The translations under genes and the position numbers were made by a program. The notes below the pieces were generated by a model, which ran no database searches, was not told the DNA's origin, and saw only the letters and a list, made by a program, of their open reading frames with translations. From Lentisphaerota bacterium (GTDB taxonomy: Bacteria > Verrucomicrobiota > Kiritimatiellia > CAIQIC01 > Lenti-01), in NCBI GenBank assembly GCA_012514035.1, contig JAAZBB010000063.1, positions 1 through 64,000 of the forward strand: a stretch of DNA of 64,000 bases, written 5' to 3'. Below are positions 41,775-50,117 of this stretch, one piece after another; position 1 is the first letter of the stretch, and each line of letters starts with the position of its first letter.

Positions 41775-43526
41775 CTAGGGCCCGAAATAGACGGCGCGGG
41801 CGGGACGGGACGGCAGGACCCGGCCGGTCTTCATGGCGTGGGACAGATCCGCGGCGGCATCCGGATCGTACCACCAGTAGGCGTGGGCACTGCGTTCATC
41901 GCCGAACTTGCCCAGGGGCGCATCCGGCAGGCCGAATTTGTTCCACCACACCAGGCGCGTATCGCTCTTGTTCCACAGCAAGACATAGGGCATGTCCTTG
42001 GTCACGATCGCGTCGATCCGCCGCACGATGTCATGACGCTTCTGCACGTCGAATTCGGTCCGCTGCGCCTCGATCAGCGCGTCCACATCCGGATTTTTGT
42101 AACCCGTGATGTTCTGGCCGGAGGGCCGGTCGGCCTCCTTCGAAAGCCACATGCTCTCGGGATTCTTGAAGATTCCGGCGCTCCACGCGGCCCAGGTCAT
42201 GTCGAAGCTATATTCGTCCATATCCTTTGTCCACGCCGCCCAGTCCTTCTTGTCCACAATCAGTTCGATGCCGACATCCTTCAAGTCCTCCTGGAAGATG
42301 GCGGTGAACTTGTCGTCGGTGGCCCCGCGCGACAGGTAGCGCAGGCGCAGGGGCTGGCCATCCTTCGCCAGCCGCCCCGTGGCGGGATCGGCCTGCCAGC
42401 CGGCCTCGGCCAGCAGCGCCCGCGCCTGCTCCTTGTCGAAGGGGATCCCGTCGTTGGGGCACGGCCGGTTCGCATCGTACAAGTCCTCGTAATAGGAGCG
42501 GTGCAGAAAGTAGGCGTTGAACATCAGGGTTTCATTCATTTTTTCGCGGTGATAGAGGTGCGCCAGGGCGCGCCGCACGCGCGGGTCGTCCAGCGGAGGG
42601 CGGCGCTGGTTCAGGGCGATGCCCTGGAAGCCGACGGGCTTCTGGTTCCAGATTTCCTGCTTCACCAGCCAGTTGCGGTCGTACTTCTCCCCGCTCGTCT
42701 GGTTGGCCCATACGTGCGCCGTATAGACCGGAAACAGGTCGATTTCCCCCTTTTTGAACGCCTCGAACGCGTTGTCGCGCTCCTCGAAGAACCGGAAACG
42801 CAGTACATCGAAGTTGGCCACGTTCCGGAAGCGCGGCAGACCGGCCGCCCACCAGTCGGATCGGCGCTCCAACGTAACCTGGAGGCCCTCCCGGATGGCG
42901 CCGAGCCGATAGGGACCCGACACCACCGGAAAATCGAAGTTCTGCAAATTGAAGTCCTTGCCGGCAAAGGCATGTTTCGGCAGCACCTGCAGACCCGCCA
43001 GCGTCAGGAGATTCTCCCAGTGGATTTCCCTGGCGACGAACCGGATGGTGGCTTCGTCGAGGACTTCCGGGGCTTCGAACCGCTCCAGCCCGATCTTGTG
43101 CGGGCCGGTCAGGTTTTTCGGGTCCAGAATGGTTTCAAAAGTCCAGCGCACATCCTCGGCGGTGACGGGCCGACCGTCGCTCCACCGTGCCCGGGGATTC
43201 ATGTGAAAGGTGAACGTTTGCAGGTCGTCGGCCAGCACGCAGCGCTCGGCCAGCAGCGGCTCCATGTCCAGCGTGACGGGATGCTGGCTCAGGAGCGTCT
43301 CGTAGAACTGGCCGAACAACTCGGCGGACATCACGTTCTGGTCAAGGTAATAGTTGAAGCTTTTGGGATATGGCCCCATGTAGACCACCAGCATCCCGCC
43401 CTTTTCCGCGAATTCCGAAGCCAGGGGATTCGGCGCTTCAACCCACCCCTCCCGCGGGAAGACCTGCTCCGCCGGGGCTCCGCATGCCAGCGCCAACGCC
43501 AGTGCCATCCAAGCGATGTTCTTCAT
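41775..43526 (-). CDS. Peptide/oligopeptide-type extracellular solute-binding protein (family 5)
   Basis: 583 residues. A signal peptide (MKNIAWMALALALACGAPAE) is followed by an SBP_bac_5 domain with NPRARWSDGRPVTAEDVRWT, the family's signature, as well as ALNQRRPPLDDPRVRRALAH, GATDDKFTAIFQEDLKDVGI and the C-terminal YVLLWNKSDTRLVWWNKFG. The protein should bind peptides or similar solutes in the periplasm for an ABC importer. A Cys at 15 is not in a standard lipobox. No permease or ATPase genes are beside it in the window, so its transporter must be elsewhere, or it acts in sensing. It lies 43 bp after the gene at 43570, possibly in the same transcript. Confidence 0.92.
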   Translation of the reverse strand: MKNIAWMALALALACGAPAEQVFPREGWVEAPNPLASEFAEKGGMLVVYMGPYPKSFNYYLDQNVMSAELFGQFYETLLSQHPVTLDMEPLLAERCVLADDLQTFTFHMNPRARWSDGRPVTAEDVRWTFETILDPKNLTGPHKIGLERFEAPEVLDEATIRFVAREIHWENLLTLAGLQVLPKHAFAGKDFNLQNFDFPVVSGPYRLGAIREGLQVTLERRSDWWAAGLPRFRNVANFDVLRFRFFEERDNAFEAFKKGEIDLFPVYTAHVWANQTSGEKYDRNWLVKQEIWNQKPVGFQGIALNQRRPPLDDPRVRRALAHLYHREKMNETLMFNAYFLHRSYYEDLYDANRPCPNDGIPFDKEQARALLAEAGWQADPATGRLAKDGQPLRLRYLSRGATDDKFTAIFQEDLKDVGIELIVDKKDWAAWTKDMDEYSFDMTWAAWSAGIFKNPESMWLSKEADRPSGQNITGYKNPDVDALIEAQRTEFDVQKRHDIVRRIDAIVTKDMPYVLLWNKSDTRLVWWNKFGLPDAPLGKFGDERSAHAYWWYDPDAAADLSHAMKTGRVLPSRPARAVYFGP

Positions 43527-43569
43527 TGCGCCAGTATCCGGCAGGCGCCTGCGCTTGAAAAGGAGGAAG

Positions 43570-44322
43570 TCAGCCGAAGACCGGATAGAGCCCGAAGACC
43601 ATTCCTGCCCCCAATTCCGCGGTCAGACGCCACTTGCGCCCGGCGGACGGCCGCAGGTGGAATTCCTCCAGCAGGAAGGGCAACCGCATGGGCAGGTAGA
43701 GAAAGACAAACAACACCGCCAGCACCGGCAGCAGCGCCAGCCGCGGGCCCAGCGTCCCCGCTCCCAGCGCCTCCAAATCCATGATGGCCTCCCACCAGGC
43801 CGTGTAGGCCACGCCCCCGTACGCCAGCAGGAGGAGATCGGCCAGGTGCTCCTGCCAATGTCCGGGAACCCGGCGAGCCCGACTCCGGCCGCCGGCGGCG
43901 ATCAGGCCGATGAATTCCTTCAGGATCAGCGCCACCATGACGCCGCCCCACCATCCGGAGGCGTCGTCCGCACCGGACCCAACCGCCCCCCAGGCATCCA
44001 GCGCCAGCATGCCAACCATCATCGTCACGATCACATGGGCAATGGTCGTGACGGACCAGAAGGCCAGCATCGGGCCCTGCGGAACGAAACCTTCATCGGC
44101 GTTCCGTCGGCGCAAAAACTGCAGTTTCCAGCGCAGCCCAAACGGCTCCAGCAGCAGGATGGCGAACAGCAGCGCGCCGGGCCACCATCGGGGGTCGGCT
44201 TGTTCCAGCCCCGCTTTCAGCGCCCGGGCCAGAGGCGGAGCCCCAAGCAGGGCATAGAGATAGAAGGCCAGCGACATCGCCCACCGGCCCAGGCCGTCCC
44301 GACTGCTGCGATCTGCTGACAT
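43570..44322 (-). CDS. Integral membrane protein of unknown function
   Basis: 250 residues with about 6 hydrophobic segments, for example FYLYALLGAPPLARAL, WWPGALLFAILLLEPFGL, FWSVTTIAHVIVTMMVGMLAL, WWGGVMVALILKEFIGLIAA and LALLPVLAVLFVFLYLP. I do not recognise a family. The conserved-looking polar stretch PMRLPFLLEEFHLRPSAGRK near the C-terminus may be cytoplasmic. It is upstream of, and in the same direction as, the solute-binding protein gene and is divergent from the gene at 44423. Confidence 0.72.
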   Translation of the reverse strand: MSADRSSRDGLGRWAMSLAFYLYALLGAPPLARALKAGLEQADPRWWPGALLFAILLLEPFGLRWKLQFLRRRNADEGFVPQGPMLAFWSVTTIAHVIVTMMVGMLALDAWGAVGSGADDASGWWGGVMVALILKEFIGLIAAGGRSRARRVPGHWQEHLADLLLLAYGGVAYTAWWEAIMDLEALGAGTLGPRLALLPVLAVLFVFLYLPMRLPFLLEEFHLRPSAGRKWRLTAELGAGMVFGLYPVFG

Positions 44323-44422
44323 GTCCGGCCTATATCATCCCCGCGCCGCGGGGCCAAGAGCCATCTTCCGCCGCGCGTCTGCACAGTTGCCATCGGAGGG
44401 GAGGACAGGATACAGTCTGCTC

Positions 44423-44719
44423 ATGACTCCCGGCCTCAAGCGTGCTGTGTGGCTACTCAACACCTTGGGATTCGTGCTCTACCTGGTCTGGCTGTCCACG
44501 CTGGATGCCCGGGCCACCTTGCGCTCCCAGGAGGGCATCCTCTTTTATCTGCCCTGCATCCCGTTCCTGTTCGTTTACATGCTGATGATCAACCCCAGGA
44601 CGGGCCCCAAAGGCAAGCCTTGGTGGCAGAGCGACGAAGACTACGAGCGGGAGCAGCGCGCGAAGCAAGCCGCCACCCTTCCGGCAGCCCCCGGATCCAA
44701 GCCAGGCAAGCCCTCATGA
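44423..44719 (+). CDS. Small two-helix membrane protein
   Basis: 98 residues with hydrophobic segments at ~10-25 (LLNTLGFVLYLVWLST) and ~42-56 (FYLPCIPFLFVYMLMI), then a charged C-terminal tail (KPWWQSDEDYEREQRAKQ). No family recognised. The start MTPGLKR is chosen because the track start at 44321 adds a non-hydrophobic, Arg/Pro-rich leader; AGGGGAGGACAGG lies upstream, with longer than usual spacing. The stop overlaps the CDF gene start by 4 nt, so the two are cotranslated. Confidence 0.65.
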   Translation: MTPGLKRAVWLLNTLGFVLYLVWLSTLDARATLRSQEGILFYLPCIPFLFVYMLMINPRTGPKGKPWWQSDEDYEREQRAKQAATLPAAPGSKPGKPS

Positions 44720-45597
44720 TGTCCCCCGAGCGCAAGATCACGCACCTGTCCATCTGGATCAATATCCTTCTGACAGGTCTCAAGTTTGTCGCGGGCGTGT
44801 TCGGCCGCTCCCAGGCGCTGATCGCTGACGCCATCCACTCGCTGTCCGATTTCGCCACCGACATCGCCGTCCTGGTCGGCCTGCGGTTCACGTCCAAGCC
44901 GGTGGACAAGGACCACGCCTATGGCCACGGCAAGTACGAAACCATCGTCGCCGCCGTCATCGGGGTGGCCTTGGCCTACGTGGGCGTCCGGATCGCCGGC
45001 ACGGCCATCCAGCGCATCTTCCACGCCATGCACGGAGACGCCCTGACCATGCCTTCCGCCTTCGCGTTCTGGGCGGCCGTCCTGTCCATCGTCGTCAAGG
45101 AATGGCTCTACCGCGCCACCCTCAAGGTCGCCCGGAGCACGGGCAACGCCTCGCTGGTCGCCAACGCCTGGCACCACCGCTCCGACGCGTTTTCCTCCAT
45201 CGCCACGGCGGCGGGCGTCGGCGCGGCCGTGTTTCTCGGCAACGATTGGCTCATCCTCGATCCCATCGCCGCTCTCTTCGTCAGCATCTTCCTGCTCAAG
45301 ATCGCCTGGCGGATCATCCGGGAACAGCTCGGTGAACTGACCGACCAGAGTCTCGCCCCCGAGGTCTGTGCTGAAATTCTGGCCTTGGCTCGCGGCATCC
45401 CGGGCATCGAGCAACCCCACAATCTGCGGACCCGGATGGTCGGTCGCCATCCCGTAATCGACCTGCATGTCCGCCTGCGGGCGGACCTGCCGCTGCGCGA
45501 GGCGCATGCCATTGCCACCACCCTGGAACACGCCCTTCAGCACCGCTTCGGACCGGAAACGATTGCGAATCTTCATCTGGAACCTTATTATGTTTAG
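44716..45597 (+). CDS. Cation diffusion facilitator (CDF) metal transporter
   Basis: 293 residues, six membrane helices plus a C-terminal ferredoxin-like cytoplasmic domain. It exports divalent metals in exchange for protons. The A-site ligands are HxxxD in helix 2 (DAIHSLSDFATD) and HxxxD in helix 5 (ANAWHHRSDAFSS), a 2-His/2-Asp set that favours Zn2+ over Fe2+ or Mn2+. The HAYGHGKYETI loop is also typical. The ATG overlaps the preceding stop (ATGA). The C-terminus ends with the family motif HVRLRADLPLREAHAIATTLE. Confidence 0.93.
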   Translation: MMSPERKITHLSIWINILLTGLKFVAGVFGRSQALIADAIHSLSDFATDIAVLVGLRFTSKPVDKDHAYGHGKYETIVAAVIGVALAYVGVRIAGTAIQRIFHAMHGDALTMPSAFAFWAAVLSIVVKEWLYRATLKVARSTGNASLVANAWHHRSDAFSSIATAAGVGAAVFLGNDWLILDPIAALFVSIFLLKIAWRIIREQLGELTDQSLAPEVCAEILALARGIPGIEQPHNLRTRMVGRHPVIDLHVRLRADLPLREAHAIATTLEHALQHRFGPETIANLHLEPYYV

Positions 45598-45623
45598 ATT
45601 GGTTTCGTTTTGAAAGGCCCCCC

Positions 45624-45848
45624 ATGGAACAAGGCTCCAGAACCCTGCTGATCATCCTGTGCGCCGCGCTGCTGCTGGGCGCGCTGGTCGTCGGGTTCAA
45701 CCCGGCGTACCGCCAGGCTTTCCTGTCCATCGCCAAGGGCCGCCCCGCCGAATCGCCGATCTGGAAATCCAACAGCCAGTACTACCCGGACATCGCGCTG
45801 TCCGCCCCTGCCGCTGCCGCCCCGGAGGCCCGCCATGACGCAGAATAA
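45624..45848 (+). CDS. Small single-pass membrane protein upstream of comEC
   Basis: 74 residues: one membrane helix near the N-terminus (LLIILCAALLLGALVVGFNP), then a short soluble tail (YRQAFLSIAKGRPAESPIWK). No family recognised. AAAGG lies ~7 nt before the ATG. Its last 14 nt overlap the comEC start in another frame, and the CDF gene ends 26 bp upstream, so it is inside an operon. The overlap suggests translational coupling with comEC. No function can be assigned. Confidence 0.65.
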   Translation: MEQGSRTLLIILCAALLLGALVVGFNPAYRQAFLSIAKGRPAESPIWKSNSQYYPDIALSAPAAAAPEARHDAE

Positions 45849-48800
45849 GCTCATTGCGGTCTGCTATTTCTTCATCATCGGCATCACCGGCGCCATGGCC
45901 TGGCCGTTGGGCCCCGCGGCGCTGTCCGGCCTGTGGTACGCCACGGCGGGGCTGGGCGCCCTGGCCGTCGGCACGCTGGTCTGGAGCCGCCGCCGGCGCG
46001 TCCCGTCCGCGGACGAAGCGCCCCATGCCGCGCCGGCGCGCATCGACGCCATCCAAGTCGGGGTCTGGATTCTCCTGCTGCTCGCGGCCTTGGTATTCGG
46101 CTACACGCGCTATCTCGCCATGATCCAATCGCCCGACCGCCTGGTTGGACAGCTCCGCATCGCGCCGCAGGGCGCGGCCTGGTCGCCCGGCGCCGGCATG
46201 TCCGGCACCTCGTTCCTGAAGGTCAAAACCCTCGCCCCCGTGGCGGAGGACATCCGCCTGCGCCTCCGGGGGCGGCTCGAAGCCCTGCAGCCCACGCGCG
46301 ACGACCAGGGCCTGCCCGTGCTCTCCGCCGATGGCCGCTGGACCTTCACCCAATTCAACGTGGACCAGCAAAGCGATGAAATCGAAATCCCCGCCGGCAC
46401 GCCGGCCGGTGCCGAGCTGCTGATCCAGCAGCCCTTCACCCATTTGGATGCGGTCGAGCTGCTCAGTCCGCCGGCCGGCGGGGCCCTGGCCGTGCTGCAA
46501 CCCGTGAACACGGTCGCGCTCTTCGCCCGCAGCGGCCGCAACGTGGTGCCGGTTTCGATCCTCGGCCGCATCACGGCCGACCCGTGGGTCTATTCGTTCA
46601 AGACGGTCCTGGCCGTCACCCCGGACTACATCCAGTACCAGCCCGACGGTCCCTATTTCGCCATCGACCGCCAAACCATCCGCGTGACCGTCAATCCCGA
46701 CATGCCCGGCTACGAACGGCTGGCCCGTTCCGCCGCCTACGGCTATGACGTTGCGCTGACCGGCGAGCTGATCGCCCCGCCCTCCGCCGCCAACGTCGGA
46801 GCCTTCGACCAGGCCCGTTACCTGCGCAACTACAACATCGGCGGCCAGATCATGCTGCGCACGCCCCTGGACGGCTCCACCGCCCTGTCCATCATCGTTC
46901 CGCAGGGCGCCGCCGAGCCTCGCGCCGGCAACAGCCTTGTCGAGTTCTCCCTGTATCTGCGCGACGAGATGGTCCGGGTGATCAAGCAGACCATGCCACA
47001 GCCCAATTCCGCCTTCCTTGGCGCCGTGACCGTCGGCCTGCGCTACGGCATGCAGAACACCGTCTCGGTCGCCTCCGACGATTATGACACCGCCGCGGTC
47101 GCCCCCATCCTCGATCTGGGCCGGGATACCGATGCGCTGATTGCCGACGAGTTCCGGGCGTCGGGCATCAACCATGTGCTGGCCGTCTCCGGCCTGCATG
47201 TCACCATCATCACCATCATGTTCATGGGCATCTTCACGCTGCTGAAGGTGTCCCGTAAAGTCTATGTCCCCTTCGTCATCTTCGCCCTCGTCATCTTCGC
47301 CATCATCACCGGCGCACGCCCCTCGACCCTGCGCGCGGTGATCATGAACTCGCTCTTCCTGCTGACCTGGGGCTACCTGGACCAGGGCGTGCGCTCTTCG
47401 GCCCTGCTGGGCGTGCCCGTCGCCGCGTTCATCATCCTGCTGCAGAATCCCGCCATGGCCGTGGATCCGTCGTTCACGCTTTCCTTCGGCGCGATTCTTT
47501 CGCTGGCCCTGCTGACCCAGCCGTTCTTCGACCTTTTCAAGAAGTTCCACGGGAATAATTTCATCGCTTTGGTCCTGATGGTGGCCGTTCTCACCTTGGC
47601 CTTTGCCGCCCACTGGCTGCTAGTGGTCACCGTGCGCTTCTGGCTCGCCTACGCCCTGCTGGGCATCGCCCTGTTCGGGCTGGCCCGCTTTCTGGACCGC
47701 CGCAACATCCATCCCATCGGCCACTATGGCTTCGCGGACATCCATCCCGGCGTGGCCGGTTTCATCGCCGCCCAGTTTGGGATGCAGATCGGCATGATGA
47801 TCCCACTGTCGGCCTACTATTTCTACCGCTGGCCGGTCGCCGGCGCCTACGCCAACCTGCTGGCCATTCCCCTGGTCGGCGTCGTGCTGCAGCTCTCGAT
47901 GCTGGCCGGCCTCATCGGGCTGGTGCCCGGCATCGGCATCTACCTGGCGCTGCTGCTCAATGCCGCCAACTGGATTTTCTCCACGATGTTCCTGCTCATC
48001 GGCCATTACTTTTCGCGCTGGTTCCTGTATCCCTTCGTCGCCCGGCCGACCTTGCGCTGGATGTTCGTCTACTATGCCGGCGTCTGTCTCTTCGTCTGGT
48101 GGCGGCCCATCTGGTTCCGCCTTGTCCGGCCGCGCTGGCAGAAAGCCTCCACGGCCGGCCGCCTCGTGGCAAGCGCCGGGATCGCCCTGCTCATTGCCGC
48201 GCTTGTGCTGTCCCTACAAAGCCAGAAGAAAGCCCTGCGGCCCGCCGGCGAACTGGCGGTCACCATCCTCTCCGTCGGCTACGGCTCCGCCGTCCTGGTC
48301 GAGGCCCCCGACGGCCGGGCCATCCTGATCGACGCCGCGTTTGTCCAAACCGATCGCGGCCGCCGCAACGATGCGGAACGCACCATTCTGCCCCATCTCT
48401 GCGCCAAGCAGATCAAGCATCTCGATGCCCTGATCCTGACCTCGCCGGCGCCCGAACGCACCGCCGGCGCCGCGACTATCCTCCAATACCTCGACGTGGA
48501 TGAGCTCCTGCTTCCCGCCGCCGCCCGTTCCGTCCTGGAAGGCGGCGCAACCGCCCGCCTCCTCGACGAGCGTTCGCCCCGCCGCCTCAAACACCGTTTG
48601 TCCGCCACCACCATCGAATCGCGTTCGCCGGTCGCCGGCGAGCGTTTGTTCGAGACCATCTGCGATGGCCAGCCCTTCCATGTCGAAGTCCTCGGCCCGG
48701 CCCCCGGGAATGATGCTGCCCCGCTTGTCCTGCGCATGGTCTACGGCAACTTTGCCATGCTCCTCCCCTCCGATCTGACCTTTGACCAGCAGCAGGCCTT

Positions 48801-49206
48801 GATCAAGTCGGTTCCCGCGGAACAGTTGCGCGCCAATGTGGCCATCGCCCCCGGCCACGGCACCACCGGCCTCGCCGACATCACCATCGGCATCCCCGAC
48901 GACATGGACCAGCGACTGGCCGAAACCACCGGCGGCCTGCTGAAGGCCATCGCTCCCGACACGGTCGTCTTCGAGTTCGGCAATCCCCGCCCCGTTGTAG
49001 GCATGAAATACAAGTCGGCGGTCAAGCTGCATGGCGCCTCGCGGCGCGCCGCCGAAGATGCCTTGCCGCAGGCCAGGATCTACGCCACCGACACGGATGG
49101 TGCCGTCACCATCCGCTCCGACGGCGTCGGGTACGAACTCCATGCCCGGTACGATGCCGATGTCGGCCTCGCCGACGCCCCCACCTCCCTCGAAATCGGC
49201 TGGTAA
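45835..49206 (+). CDS. comEC: ComEC/Rec2-family DNA-uptake channel with degenerate beta-lactamase-like domain
   Basis: 1,123 residues, longer than the usual ~750-850. It would carry single-stranded DNA across the inner membrane in natural transformation. An N-terminal DUF4131-like region with an OB fold is followed by the channel core with the family motif FRASGINHVLAVSGLHVTII (~437) and ARPSTLRAVIM, then ~10 membrane helices. The C-terminal metallo-beta-lactamase-like domain (~800 on) starts VTILSVGYGSAVLVEAPDGR, but where active members have SHxDxDH this protein reads LTSPAPERTAGA, so zinc-ligand histidines are missing. GGAGG precedes the ATG. No other com genes are in the window. Confidence 0.88.
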   Translation: MTQNKLIAVCYFFIIGITGAMAWPLGPAALSGLWYATAGLGALAVGTLVWSRRRRVPSADEAPHAAPARIDAIQVGVWILLLLAALVFGYTRYLAMIQSPDRLVGQLRIAPQGAAWSPGAGMSGTSFLKVKTLAPVAEDIRLRLRGRLEALQPTRDDQGLPVLSADGRWTFTQFNVDQQSDEIEIPAGTPAGAELLIQQPFTHLDAVELLSPPAGGALAVLQPVNTVALFARSGRNVVPVSILGRITADPWVYSFKTVLAVTPDYIQYQPDGPYFAIDRQTIRVTVNPDMPGYERLARSAAYGYDVALTGELIAPPSAANVGAFDQARYLRNYNIGGQIMLRTPLDGSTALSIIVPQGAAEPRAGNSLVEFSLYLRDEMVRVIKQTMPQPNSAFLGAVTVGLRYGMQNTVSVASDDYDTAAVAPILDLGRDTDALIADEFRASGINHVLAVSGLHVTIITIMFMGIFTLLKVSRKVYVPFVIFALVIFAIITGARPSTLRAVIMNSLFLLTWGYLDQGVRSSALLGVPVAAFIILLQNPAMAVDPSFTLSFGAILSLALLTQPFFDLFKKFHGNNFIALVLMVAVLTLAFAAHWLLVVTVRFWLAYALLGIALFGLARFLDRRNIHPIGHYGFADIHPGVAGFIAAQFGMQIGMMIPLSAYYFYRWPVAGAYANLLAIPLVGVVLQLSMLAGLIGLVPGIGIYLALLLNAANWIFSTMFLLIGHYFSRWFLYPFVARPTLRWMFVYYAGVCLFVWWRPIWFRLVRPRWQKASTAGRLVASAGIALLIAALVLSLQSQKKALRPAGELAVTILSVGYGSAVLVEAPDGRAILIDAAFVQTDRGRRNDAERTILPHLCAKQIKHLDALILTSPAPERTAGAATILQYLDVDELLLPAAARSVLEGGATARLLDERSPRRLKHRLSATTIESRSPVAGERLFETICDGQPFHVEVLGPAPGNDAAPLVLRMVYGNFAMLLPSDLTFDQQQALIKSVPAEQLRANVAIAPGHGTTGLADITIGIPDDMDQRLAETTGGLLKAIAPDTVVFEFGNPRPVVGMKYKSAVKLHGASRRAAEDALPQARIYATDTDGAVTIRSDGVGYELHARYDADVGLADAPTSLEIGW

Positions 49207-49243
49207 TTCCCGCCCGCGGCCTTTCCTGCATCAGCTCTGACAC

Positions 49244-49319
49244 ATCCAATCTCAGATGCGCCTCTTCTGCTCCACACTCCGCGCGGAGATTGGATATTCC
49301 GGCGCGGGCCTGCTATAAG
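49244..49319 (+). promoter_or_regulatory. Inverted repeat overlapping a candidate promoter of the M50-like gene
   Basis: ATCCAATCTC (49244-49253) and GAGATTGGAT (49286-49295) are a perfect 10-bp inverted repeat with a 32-nt spacer. The right arm overlaps a candidate -35, TTGGAT (49290-49295), followed after 18 nt by TATAAG (49314-49319). Transcription would start around 49326, almost at the ATG at 49328, which fits the lack of a Shine-Dalgarno. It could be an operator, or a hairpin at the end of the comEC transcript. Confidence 0.4.
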
Positions 49320-49327
49320 AACCGTGC

Positions 49328-50032
49328 ATGAAGCTGCGGATCGCCAAATTTCTGGCGGGGCTGCTGCTGCTGCCTTTGTGCGCGGCACTGGCAATGACCT
49401 TATGGCGGGCCATGGTCATCCTGGCGCAATCCCCCGCCCGCCGACCGATGCTGCCGGCATTTGCCTGCATCTCCGGCATCGTCATCTGGGCCATCATCTG
49501 GCTGTTGCTGCCGCCGCTGACCCGCACCTATGTCCTCGGTCATGAGTTGACGCATGCCCTTTGGTCCATGCTTCTGGGCGGCAAAGCCTCAGACCTGAAA
49601 GTCACCGACCGGGGGGGCAGCGTGCGCGTCACCCGCAGCAATGCCTGGGTCACCCTGTCTCCGTATTTTTTCCCCCTCTACACCGTTGGGGTGGCTCTGG
49701 CCTGGATCTTCAGCGTGTGGTTGTTCCCCGCCATCCGGCCCTATGCCCCGGTCTTCCTGTTCTGGATCGGCCTGACCTGGTCATTCCATCTGACCTTCAC
49801 GGTGCGCTTCCTGGCCTACAATCAGCCCGACATCCGCGAGCATGGGCGGCTGTTCTCCTATGCGCTGATCGCCGCACTCAACCTGCTCTCAGTCGCGGCG
49901 GCCCTGACCGCCATCAGTCCCTGGACATTTCCGGAAGCGACCGCTGACCTGCTTGGCAACCTGCGGCGGCTGGGGACCGCCACCCATGTCTTCTACGAAT
50001 GGATGCTGACGCGGCTGCCGGCTTTTTCGTGA
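49328..50032 (+). CDS. M50-like integral membrane zinc protease
   Basis: 234 residues with about 6 membrane segments. The zinc motif is HELTH (H72, E73, H76) in VLGHELTHALWSMLLGG, located just after a helix as in membrane-embedded M50 proteases. Further polar-in-membrane residues follow (YFFPLYTVGVALAW, HLTFTVRFLAYNQPDIREHG). The family's usual second motif (NxxPxxxxDG) is not evident, so it belongs to a divergent M50-like group and activity is not certain. No clear Shine-Dalgarno. It converges on the giant protein gene. Confidence 0.75.
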   Translation: MKLRIAKFLAGLLLLPLCAALAMTLWRAMVILAQSPARRPMLPAFACISGIVIWAIIWLLLPPLTRTYVLGHELTHALWSMLLGGKASDLKVTDRGGSVRVTRSNAWVTLSPYFFPLYTVGVALAWIFSVWLFPAIRPYAPVFLFWIGLTWSFHLTFTVRFLAYNQPDIREHGRLFSYALIAALNLLSVAAALTAISPWTFPEATADLLGNLRRLGTATHVFYEWMLTRLPAFS

Positions 50033-50058
50033 ACCGCTCCGCCTCGCGGAAATGAAGT

Positions 50059-50073
50059 CCGCCCCGAGGGCGG
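50059..50073. terminator. GC hairpin between convergent genes
   Basis: CCGCCC-CGA-GGGCGG forms a tight 6-bp stem between the M50-like gene stop (50032) and the giant protein stop (50118). There is no T tract, so it is only a possible shared transcription end. Confidence 0.35.
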
Positions 50074-50117
50074 GCCGGCTCCATTCTGAATCCTGACTTC
50101 TGAATCATGAATTCTTC

